DNA of 12,040 nt. Origin: Chloroflexia bacterium. GTDB taxonomy: Bacteria; Chloroflexota; Chloroflexia; Thermomicrobiales; UBA6265. Of this stretch, positions 1 through 6,340 are shown piece by piece. Below the pieces are notes generated by a model. The model was not told where the DNA came from. It did no database searches and saw only the letters and a list, made by a program, of their open reading frames with translations. The stretch's first letter is position 1. Every line of letters starts with the position of its first letter. Where the stretch lies: positions 1 to 12,040 of the forward strand of contig JACCVC010000006.1 of assembly GCA_013698305.1 (NCBI GenBank). Direction: 5' to 3'. The position numbers were made by a program, and so were the translations under genes.

Positions 1-1185
1 AATGGGACCGTCATCGGGCGCTTGCTGCTGGTTCTGGCCCGGTCCCGGCGGGGCATCGCCTGAATCCTGCTGTTCCATGTACCACAGCACTCCGGCCGTC
101 GCGACCAGCCCCAACGCCAGGATCACCAGCATCGCCACGAGGAACGCGCCAAATCCCTTGCCAGCGGAAGCTCCGCCGCCCGTTCGTAGTGGGGCCGAAT
201 GGGACGACTGTCTCGCCTGGGGTCGCGATGGTGGCATCCGGGGTGGTTGCATCGACGGGACGACCTGCGTATGGCTGGTCTGCTCGGGCGCCGCGCCCAC
301 CGATCCCGTCACCCACCACGATTCGGGACTCGCCAACGCGCTCTCCATCGCGCTGGCGCTCCGGAATCGCGAATCGGGATCCTTCGACATCGCCTGGCGA
401 ATCACCGCGACCACGCCGTCCGGCAAACGCTCCATGCCCGCTGGAGCTTCTGGAGGATGAGGCTGCTGCTGGATGTGCGCCAGCATGACCGCCATCGATG
501 TCGCCGCCGAGAACGGCACCCGACCCGACACCATCTCGTACAGCATCACCCCGACGGCGTACACATCCGCCGCTGGCGTCACCGGACTTCCCTGAGCCTG
601 CTCGGGGGCCATGTAGGTCGCGGTGCCGACGGTCATCCCGGCGGTCGTCAACCCCGAATCAAGCTCGACATGCACGACACCGAAGTCGGTAACCTTGACC
701 GACCCATCGTCGCCGATCAGGACGTTCTGCGGCTTGATGTCTCGATGGACGATCCCGGTAGCGTGGATCGCCGTGAGACCGGAAAGCACGTCCCGCGCGA
801 TCCCGACCGCCCGTTTCCAGGGCAACGCGCCTTCCCGATCGATAGCACGCTTGAGATCGGTCCCCTCGACGTACTGCATCACCAGATACAGCAGATCGCC
901 GTCCTGCCCGACGTCGTACACATTCACGACGTTCTGGTGATTCACCGACGCCGCTGCGCGCGCCTCCCGCGAGAACCGCCGGGAAAACTCCGGATCCAGC
1001 TCCGACTCGGGCTTGAGGACCTTGACGGCCACCCGCCTACCCAGCGTCTGGTCGGTTGCCAGCACCGTTACCGCCGACGCGCCGGAGCCGAGTTCGCGCT
1101 CAACACGATAGCGATCGCCAACAATCTCCGGTATCCATGATCGCCGCCCATTCCCGCCGCGATCAGTTCCTGCGTCATTTGTCAT
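1..1185 (-). CDS. Membrane-anchored Ser/Thr protein kinase (PknB-like), C-terminus cut by window edge
   Basis: Reverse-strand reading from ATG at 1185 stays open for 395 codons to base 1, so the C-terminus lies outside the window. The protein carries every Hanks-kinase landmark: glycine loop GSGASA (33-38), ATP-anchoring Lys55 in VAVKVL, alpha-C Glu74, catalytic HRDIKPQN (147-154), DFG (167-169), an activation loop rich in Thr (T180, T181, T185) and APE (193-195). A Pro/Gln/Ser-rich juxtamembrane stretch (about 296-340) leads to one hydrophobic helix (about 346-368), then a Gln/Pro/Gly-rich outer segment. This is the layout of bacterial receptor kinases that phosphorylate cytoplasmic proteins on Ser/Thr and sense the cell exterior. 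Whether PASTA or another sensor domain follows cannot be seen. The start is the first in-frame ATG; the upstream GGGGAC is only a fair ribosome binding site. The gene diverges from the MFS gene. Kinase assignment is secure; ligand and substrates are unknown. Confidence 0.95.
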   Translation of the reverse strand, partial: MTNDAGTDRGGNGRRSWIPEIVGDRYRVERELGSGASAVTVLATDQTLGRRVAVKVLKPESELDPEFSRRFSREARAAASVNHQNVVNVYDVGQDGDLLYLVMQYVEGTDLKRAIDREGALPWKRAVGIARDVLSGLTAIHATGIVHRDIKPQNVLIGDDGSVKVTDFGVVHVELDSGLTTAGMTVGTATYMAPEQAQGSPVTPAADVYAVGVMLYEMVSGRVPFSAATSMAVMLAHIQQQPHPPEAPAGMERLPDGVVAVIRQAMSKDPDSRFRSASAMESALASPESWWVTGSVGAAPEQTSHTQVVPSMQPPRMPPSRPQARQSSHSAPLRTGGGASAGKGFGAFLVAMLVILALGLVATAGVLWYMEQQDSGDAPPGPGQNQQQAPDDGPI

Positions 1186-1233
1186 GCGTGAGTCCCCGAA
1201 AATTGCGTGTCATGCCTCATCGGCGACGGGTGT

Positions 1234-1252
1234 AGAGACCGACTCTGTATCG
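1234..1252 (+). repeat. Left copy of a 19-bp imperfect direct repeat bracketing the MFS gene
   Basis: This 19-mer (AGAGACCG, one variable base, CTCTGT, one variable base, TCG) matches 2644-2662 at 17 of 19 positions in the same orientation. The two copies lie 1410 bases apart, either side of the MFS gene. A match of this quality somewhere in 12 kb could arise by chance, so the repeat is recorded without a claim of function. Confidence 0.4.
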
Positions 1253-1255
1253 GTC
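1237..1255. promoter_or_regulatory. Dyad in the divergent kinase/MFS intergenic region (candidate operator)
   Basis: GACCGA and TCGGTC form a perfect 6-bp inverted repeat separated by 7 bases, in the 146-base gap (1186-1331) between two divergently transcribed genes. The 9-mer GTATCGGTC at its right end recurs at 1348-1356, inside the start of the MFS gene. A regulator binding here could control either gene, but no convincing -35/-10 pair was found on either strand of the gap. A transcript hairpin is the alternative reading. Confidence 0.35.
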
Positions 1256-1320
1256 CACTGAGCAACGATACCCTCTTGCGCTTTCCCGCGAATCCGTCAA
1301 AGCTTGCGACGACGTGAGTT

Positions 1321-1325
1321 GGAGG
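1321..1325 (+). promoter_or_regulatory. Ribosome binding site that decides the MFS start
   Basis: GGAGG lies 6 bases before the in-frame GTG at 1332, ideal Shine-Dalgarno spacing. The earlier in-frame GTG at 1314 has no such site and would place GGAGG inside the coding sequence, so 1332 is preferred. Confidence 0.75.
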
Positions 1326-1331
1326 ACGCAT

Positions 1332-2579
1332 GTGATTGAAACCCACGGTATCGGTCTCGACCGGGAACGATGGCGCATTCTCGTCTGGATGTGCGTGCTC
1401 ATCTCCGCCAATCAGCTCGGCTTCGGTGCAATCGTACCAGTGGTGCCTTTGTTCGCTCAGCAATATGGTGTCTCACAGTCGGCCATTGGGCTAACGATTG
1501 CGGTATATGGACTCTCACGCTTTCTCGTCAACGTCCCCGCAGGCCGCCTCGCCGACGCCCAAGGACGCAGGTCGACCCTAGCGCTCGGAGGTCTGATCAC
1601 CGTCTTCGGCACTGTGCTTTGCGCGATCGCGCCCAGCTACACGCTGTTCCTGATCGCGAGGTTCATCGCCGGCGCGGGTGCGGCATTGGTCCTCACCGGC
1701 GGGCAGATCGTCCTCGCCGACATCTCCGGCAACCGAAATCGAGGACGCGTCATGGCGATCTACCAGGGCGTGTTCCTGGTCACGGTCGGAGCGGGTGCAT
1801 TTCCGGGCGGCTGGCTCGCCGAGAATGTCGGCCTCGCGGCGCCATTCTGGATCAGCGCCGCGTTGGCCGGTGTCGTCACCCTCCTCGCATGGTATTTCGT
1901 CCCGGAAACGCGCGGTCTCCAACATCGGTCCACCGAGGGCCAGAAGGTCGCGGTGCAACCGGCGCTCGCCCTTTCCAGCCGGGCCCAGCTTCGGCTCGTC
2001 ATGGCCGCGCCGGGGTTCGTGCTTATCAGCCTGGTCGGATTCGCCACCGTCGCCGCCCGCACAGGCGCGTTGTTCAACGTCATCCCGCTGCTTGCCGACA
2101 ACAGACTCGGATTGGGCGCGGACCAGATCGGCATCGGCCTCGGTGTCGTCAGCCTGGTTGGGCTCCTGCTCGTCTATCCATCGGGCGCGATGGTCGACCG
2201 GTTCGGACGCAAGGCGGTGATCGTCCCCAGCACGATCATCTCGTCGGTCGCGCTGTTGATGTTCGGCTTCGCCACGTCGTTCGAGAGCTATCTGCTCGCC
2301 TCCATCGTGTGGAGCGCCGCTTCCGGGGTGAGTGGCGCATCGCCCGCCGCCTATGCCGCCGACATCGCACCGCCGGGCATGGCCGCATCCGCCATGGGAA
2401 TGTTCCGGGCGATTTCGGACTCCGGCTACGTCGTGGGACCGTTGTTGCTGGGTGCGCTCGCCGATTCAACCAGCTCGGTCACCGCATTGGTGGCCATCGC
2501 GGCGGCAATGCTCGTGATCGGCGTCATCTTCGCATTCGCCGCCCCGGAGAGCCTGCATCGAGAGCCGAAACCTGGCTAG
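1332..2579 (+). CDS. MFS transporter, probable drug/proton antiporter
   Basis: A 415-residue hydrophobic protein with the two-half arrangement of the major facilitator superfamily, about 12 predicted helices in the cytoplasmic membrane. The loop-2/3 signature GRLADAQGRR is at residues 71-80 and its second-half counterpart GAMVDRFGRK at 285-294. The RFIAG segment near 110-114 matches motif B, and a Gly/Pro-rich helix (about 146-162, GAGAFPGGW) resembles motif C of exporters. These features and the length favour a proton-driven efflux protein of the tetracycline/multidrug type; the substrate cannot be read from sequence. Start GTG 1332 was chosen from the GGAGG site at 1321; GTG 1314 would add six residues. 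It is the only plus-strand gene here, divergent from the kinase and convergent with the metallohydrolase (34 bases between stops). Confidence 0.9.
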   Translation: MIETHGIGLDRERWRILVWMCVLISANQLGFGAIVPVVPLFAQQYGVSQSAIGLTIAVYGLSRFLVNVPAGRLADAQGRRSTLALGGLITVFGTVLCAIAPSYTLFLIARFIAGAGAALVLTGGQIVLADISGNRNRGRVMAIYQGVFLVTVGAGAFPGGWLAENVGLAAPFWISAALAGVVTLLAWYFVPETRGLQHRSTEGQKVAVQPALALSSRAQLRLVMAAPGFVLISLVGFATVAARTGALFNVIPLLADNRLGLGADQIGIGLGVVSLVGLLLVYPSGAMVDRFGRKAVIVPSTIISSVALLMFGFATSFESYLLASIVWSAASGVSGASPAAYAADIAPPGMAASAMGMFRAISDSGYVVGPLLLGALADSTSSVTALVAIAAAMLVIGVIFAFAAPESLHREPKPG

Positions 2580-2613
2580 CGACGGCCACACGGGATCCCT
2601 CGCGCTCGACCCT

Positions 2614-3408
2614 TCAATAGCCGCGGTAGCCGGTCTCTGGAGCAGAGACCGCCTCTGTGTCGTCCTCCTCAAGCAAAAACCAGGGGTTGAGCATCTTGCC
2701 GAACATCGGCGCCATTCGTTCGATCCGGGATCGGTACATTGGCAGGGAGCCTACTGGTTCGTGACCATTGAGCACCCAATCGAAGTCCAGCGCCATGAGC
2801 CGCAGAAGCGACTGTTGCCAGGTCGCTGCCGCCTGAGCCCATATCTCCAGCGACGCGCCATCCAGGGTTCTCATCGCCCCCCCGATCGCGTCTCCCGCGA
2901 AGAGGATACCGATACCATCGAACAGGCCAAGCAGGCAGACGGATCCCTCAGTGTGCCCCGGTGCATGATGAACCGTAAGGCGCCCATCACCGGCGGGGAT
3001 GACGTCGCCATCATCCAGCGGCAGGCATTGCTCTTCCTGTAAGCAGACGAACGGGCGTCGATACAGGTAACTGGCGTTTCGATATGGATCGCTCTCCTGC
3101 ACGATGGGCCAGTCGCTGCAGTGGAGGCGCAGGCGAAGATCGGGATGAAGGTGATGCAGCTCGTGAAACCCCTGCACATGGTCATAGTCGCCATGCGTCG
3201 CGATCACCTGCTCCAGATCAGAGACCCGCACACCCAGGTGCGAGAGATTGCTCAGGAGTTGGGGAAACCCCCGCTGGCTACCACAATCGATCAGTGTCGG
3301 ATACGTTCCGGCAATAAAGTAGACATTACCGCTATCAATGTGGGGAAACTCGGAATAGACGAGATACACATGACCAGAAAGTTGCACGGGAGCCGTCAAC
3401 CGAGGCAT
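2614..3408 (-). CDS. Metallo-beta-lactamase-fold hydrolase with HxDxDH metal motif
   Basis: A 264-residue soluble protein without signal peptide. The family's metal ligands are in order: H72-G-D74-Y-D76-H77, H152 in APGHTEGS, D173 in FAGDA, and H216 in LNGHEP. The usual HxHxDH has Asp at its second His, an acidic substitution also known, as Glu, in di-iron flavodiiron proteins of this fold. The N-terminal part (NVYFIAGTYPTLIDCG, 28-43) is the standard beta-strand region of glyoxalase II/YcbL-like members. The reaction is probably hydrolysis of a thioester, lactone or similar ester; no substrate can be named. Start ATG 3408 has GGAG six bases upstream (3414-3417). It converges with the MFS gene and has its own upstream region. 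Fold assignment is secure, function open. Confidence 0.9.
   Translation of the reverse strand: MPRLTAPVQLSGHVYLVYSEFPHIDSGNVYFIAGTYPTLIDCGSQRGFPQLLSNLSHLGVRVSDLEQVIATHGDYDHVQGFHELHHLHPDLRLRLHCSDWPIVQESDPYRNASYLYRRPFVCLQEEQCLPLDDGDVIPAGDGRLTVHHAPGHTEGSVCLLGLFDGIGILFAGDAIGGAMRTLDGASLEIWAQAAATWQQSLLRLMALDFDWVLNGHEPVGSLPMYRSRIERMAPMFGKMLNPWFLLEEDDTEAVSAPETGYRGY
2631..2651 (+). terminator. Strong hairpin 52 bases after the MFS stop, possible terminator
   Basis: CGGTCTCT and AGAGACCG form a perfect 8-bp stem around a 5-base loop (GGAGC). On the plus strand a pyrimidine-rich but not T-run tract follows, so it is not a textbook intrinsic terminator. Its place just past the MFS stop, in the converging gene's 3' end, suits ending or stabilising the MFS transcript. 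It also encodes the C-terminus of the metallohydrolase on the other strand. Confidence 0.35.
2644..2662 (+). repeat. Right copy of the 19-bp imperfect direct repeat
   Basis: Matches 1234-1252 at 17 of 19 positions. It lies in the last codons of the metallohydrolase gene and overlaps the right arm of the hairpin at 2631-2651, so coding constraint may explain part of the match. Confidence 0.4.
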
Positions 3409-3469
3409 ACACTCTCCAAGGCGACTGAAAATACGCTAACGACCAATCGTCGATGACCCTGTACAGATA

Positions 3470-3512
3470 AGCTTAATCGCCGGTTCTCGCAATGTAAAGG
3501 GAAGCGCTTCTC
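3470..3512 (-). promoter_or_regulatory. Candidate promoter and LacI-type operator for the metallohydrolase gene
   Basis: The 121-base gap upstream of the metallohydrolase contains the palindrome GGGAAGCGCTTCTC (3499-3512), whose core GAAGCGCTTC is the form of LacI/GalR-family operators with a central CG. Directly next to it on the minus strand is TTTACA (3493-3498), then 17 bases, then TAAGCT (3470-3475), a passable -35 and a weak -10. An operator abutting a -35 suits repression. No LacI-type gene is in the window. A weak stem-loop for the histidine kinase transcript is the alternative. Confidence 0.35.
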
Positions 3513-3529
3513 GAATTTGTATTCGGTTG

Positions 3530-5455
3530 TCAGGAAGTCAACGTGGGTGAACTCCGACCGCTATCCCCGATCGTCGACCGCCGTGTCGTGCTCGTGGCGG
3601 AACGCACGGAACCAGAGCTTTTGGCCCTGAGCAAGACCGCATCATCCGAGCTCGCGACCACCAGCGAGAAGCGAAACCTCGCCCCCTCGCCCGGACGGCT
3701 CTCGACCGTCACATCACCGCCATGTACCTGCATGATGTGCTTAGTGATCGCCAGCCCCAGTCCGGTCCCTTCAGACCTGCGTGCCTTATCCGATTTATAG
3801 AATCGCTCGAACAGGCGAGGCAACTCCTCCTCCGCGATGCCAACCCCGGTATCGGCAACCTCGACGATGACGCGATCGCCCTGCTGATGCGCCGCGAGCG
3901 TGACGCTGCCGCCGGGAGGCGTGAACTTGATCGCATTGTGGACCAGGTTCACCACGACCTGTTCGATCTGCCGCCGGTCAACCAGCACGTCTGGCAGGTC
4001 GGCGGGCAACCGATAACGCAACTCGAGCCGCGCTCGCTCCACCTGGGCGCGCAATCGCTCACTGGCCACCCGCACCAGATCGTCAGCCCGGACATTGTCC
4101 AGCCTCAGTGGCGACCTGCCCGCCTCCAGGCGCGCCAGGTCCAGCAGGTCCTCGACCAGCGCGGTCAGCCGATCGACCTCGCCGATGACTCGCCGCATGA
4201 AATCCTGCGTCATCTCGGGGTCATCAACCGCTCCCGATTCGATCGTCTCAACCATCGCCCTGATCGACGTCAATGGCGTTCTCAGCTCATGCGAGACATT
4301 CGCCACGAAGTCCCGCCGGACGCCTTCCAACCTCCGTAGTTCCGTAATATCTCGAAGCACGACCAATCCCAGACGCTCCGCCTGTCCGTCCACGGCCGAC
4401 GCCGACGACAACAGCGTGCGCCGGTGCAACCCATGCTCGACCGCTTCCGGCTGGCGTTGGCGCCCCTGAAGCGCCGCCTGCAGCAGGGCATCCAATTCGT
4501 GATCTCTGACAGCGTGCAAGAACGGCTGCCCCTTGGCTGCATTCTCGCGAATCACCAGCATCCGTTCGGCAGCCTCATTCATCCTCAGCACGTTGCCATG
4601 GTCATCCGTTAGCACCACTCCGTCGTCAAGCCCACCCAGCACGGCCTCCAACCGGATGCTCGTCGTCGCCAGATCGTCGAGCGATTGCCTGAGACGTGCC
4701 GTCATCATATTGAAAGCGCTGCCGACCGCGTCGATCTCTCGCGTCGGGGAGGGCGCCACCTGCGCGTCAAGGTCGCCGTCAGCCACCCGTTGCGCGTGTG
4801 AGCGGAGTCCTTCCAGTGGCTCCGCCAGGCGAAACCCAATGAAGACTGCAAGCGCTACCGCAAGCGCAAGCGCCACCAACGCAGCGACAACGAGGTAGCG
4901 TTGCACATCGTCGACGACGGCGTCGACGTCGGTCAGCGGTACGGCAATCCTGAGCACCGTGCCGCTTCCATCCTCCAGCGGAACCGCGACATACAGGAAT
5001 CGCTCTCCCACGGACGCGCTCGTTCTGGTCGCCACTCCCGTCCCGCCGGAAACCGCCGTCTGGATCTCCTCGCGTCCGGCGTGGTTTTCCAGGCGCTCCA
5101 ATGCGTCCACGTCGGTATCGGCCAACACCACGCCGTTACCGTCAATCAGGGTGATCCGTCGATCATTCTGATCGGGTAGCATGGAAATGATCTCCGCCAA
5201 CTCGATTTCGCCATCGCTCTGGTCCCGCGCCAACACGTACACATCGGCGACCGTGCGCGCCTCGATCTCCATGTCCTCGGACAAACGCTCGATATAGATG
5301 TCGTTTGCCCGTTGGCCGAGGGCCAGCGTCAGCACCAGCAGCACAATGCCGAACAACGCCACAAATGGCAGCACCAGCCTCAACTGGAGCGAACTTGGCA
5401 GCAACTGTTCATAGGGTGGGAACGGGAACCGGGAACGATCCGCGCGGTTCGGCAT
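3530..5455 (-). CDS. Sensor histidine kinase, PhoR/WalK type
   Basis: A 641-residue membrane sensor kinase. Order: short cytoplasmic N-terminus; TM1 (about 24-47); outer sensing domain of roughly 140 residues (48-186); TM2 (about 187-209); HAMP (about 207-260); PAS-like domain (about 264-375); dimerisation/phosphoacceptor helix with H389 in NVSHELRTP; ATPase domain with N507 in the N-box, DTGVGI (535-540), FERFYKSD (549-556) and GTGLGL (563-568). It autophosphorylates H389 and passes phosphate to the regulator encoded just upstream. This domain order is that of PhoR (phosphate) and WalK (cell wall) kinases; the signal cannot be decided from sequence. The ATG follows the regulator's TGA by two bases without a good ribosome binding site, so translational coupling is likely. 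Residues about 602-641 form a Ser/Thr/Arg-rich tail beyond the usual end of the ATPase domain. Confidence 0.95.
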   Translation of the reverse strand: MPNRADRSRFPFPPYEQLLPSSLQLRLVLPFVALFGIVLLVLTLALGQRANDIYIERLSEDMEIEARTVADVYVLARDQSDGEIELAEIISMLPDQNDRRITLIDGNGVVLADTDVDALERLENHAGREEIQTAVSGGTGVATRTSASVGERFLYVAVPLEDGSGTVLRIAVPLTDVDAVVDDVQRYLVVAALVALALAVALAVFIGFRLAEPLEGLRSHAQRVADGDLDAQVAPSPTREIDAVGSAFNMMTARLRQSLDDLATTSIRLEAVLGGLDDGVVLTDDHGNVLRMNEAAERMLVIRENAAKGQPFLHAVRDHELDALLQAALQGRQRQPEAVEHGLHRRTLLSSASAVDGQAERLGLVVLRDITELRRLEGVRRDFVANVSHELRTPLTSIRAMVETIESGAVDDPEMTQDFMRRVIGEVDRLTALVEDLLDLARLEAGRSPLRLDNVRADDLVRVASERLRAQVERARLELRYRLPADLPDVLVDRRQIEQVVVNLVHNAIKFTPPGGSVTLAAHQQGDRVIVEVADTGVGIAEEELPRLFERFYKSDKARRSEGTGLGLAITKHIMQVHGGDVTVESRPGEGARFRFSLVVASSDDAVLLRAKSSGSVRSATSTTRRSTIGDSGRSSPTLTS

Positions 5456-5457
5456 GT

Positions 5458-6228
5458 TCAGGCCTGATCGCCATTCGGCACGAGCCGGTAGCCGTGTCCA
5501 CGAACCGTCAGGATGCTGGTGGACCTCGCCGGATTTCGCTCGATCTTCTGCCGCAGCCAGCTAATATGGACGTCAACGGTGCGGGTGCCGATCGGGTAGT
5601 CGTATCCCCACACTTCCCGCAAGAGCGCCTCCCGAGACAACACAATACCCGGATGCCGGGCAAGGTACTGCAGCAGCGCAAACTCCTTCGCGGTCAGCGT
5701 CAGGGGCTTTCCCCCGCTTGTCGCTTCGTGCCGGGAGACGTTCACCACCAGGTCACCAACGGTCAGGATGTCCTCTCCTGGGCCGATTAACGCTCCGGCT
5801 CGAGCCAGATCACGCTCATCCAGTCCCGAATCCGTCATCCTAAGACGGCGTAACATCGCCCGAACCCTGGCAACCAGTTCTCGCATCGCAAATGGCTTGG
5901 TGAGGTAGTCATCCGCGCCGAGCTCCAGGCCGATGATGCGATCGACCTCCTCGCCACGCGCCGACAACAGCAGGATAGGCACGTGGGATTCGTGTCGCAA
6001 TGTCCGGCATACCTCGAAGCCGTCCTTGCCCGGAAGCATGATATCAAGCACAACCAGATCGGGATGCGTCTCTCTGGCAACAACCAGCGCCTGATCGCCA
6101 TCGGCGGCGAACACAACGTCATACCCATCGGCGCGGAGATTCAGGCCGACCGTCTCGCGCACGGTTTGCTCATCGTCGACCACCAGGATGCGAGCAGCTC
6201 CAGTGGATGCCCCCGCCTCTGCCGCCAT
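5458..6228 (-). CDS. OmpR/PhoB-family response regulator
   Basis: A 256-residue DNA-binding regulator. The receiver domain (about 13-128) has the acidic pair D18/D19, phosphoacceptor D62 in LVVLDIMLPGKDG, S89 in the LLLSA strand and K111 in LTKPF. A winged-helix effector domain follows (about 155-252), with the recognition-region TRTVDVHISWLRQKIE (215-230) and the wing VRGHGYRLV (242-250). It is the partner of the histidine kinase gene that starts two bases after its stop. The ATG at 6228 is preceded by AAGGAG at good spacing. The linker (129-154) is somewhat long. Phosphorylation should promote dimer binding to direct repeats upstream of target genes; targets are not evident from this window. 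Confidence 0.96.
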   Translation of the reverse strand: MAAEAGASTGAARILVVDDEQTVRETVGLNLRADGYDVVFAADGDQALVVARETHPDLVVLDIMLPGKDGFEVCRTLRHESHVPILLLSARGEEVDRIIGLELGADDYLTKPFAMRELVARVRAMLRRLRMTDSGLDERDLARAGALIGPGEDILTVGDLVVNVSRHEATSGGKPLTLTAKEFALLQYLARHPGIVLSREALLREVWGYDYPIGTRTVDVHISWLRQKIERNPARSTSILTVRGHGYRLVPNGDQA

Positions 6229-6258
6229 GCGTTCTCCTTCAGCAGTGGTTCACTGATC

Positions 6259-6281
6259 GTCACATGTCTCTGACAACTATA
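6259..6281 (-). promoter_or_regulatory. Candidate promoter for the two-component operon with dyad at the start point
   Basis: Minus-strand TATAGT (6276-6281) matches the -10 consensus at five of six positions and lies 47 bases before the regulator ATG. No good -35 is seen at 16-18 bases. Immediately downstream, GTCA and TGAC form an inverted repeat with an 8-base spacer (6259-6274) over the expected transcription start, where an autoregulator could bind. The rest of the 112-base gap to mmpL holds no evident terminator. Confidence 0.4.
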
Positions 6282-6340
6282 CCCGGGCGCGGCATCAGAT
6301 CGCTTTGCTGGCAGTTGGTACCGGAGTCATCGGGCAAGGG

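Noticed and set aside
199..1140. Long plus-strand open frame of 313 codons
   Set aside because: It lies opposite the kinase gene; its product is rich in Arg, His and Pro with no domain, while the minus strand encodes all kinase motifs.
1370..2620. Second plus-strand frame of 416 codons across the MFS gene
   Set aside because: Arg/His-rich shadow of the MFS gene in another frame; no membrane helices or motifs.
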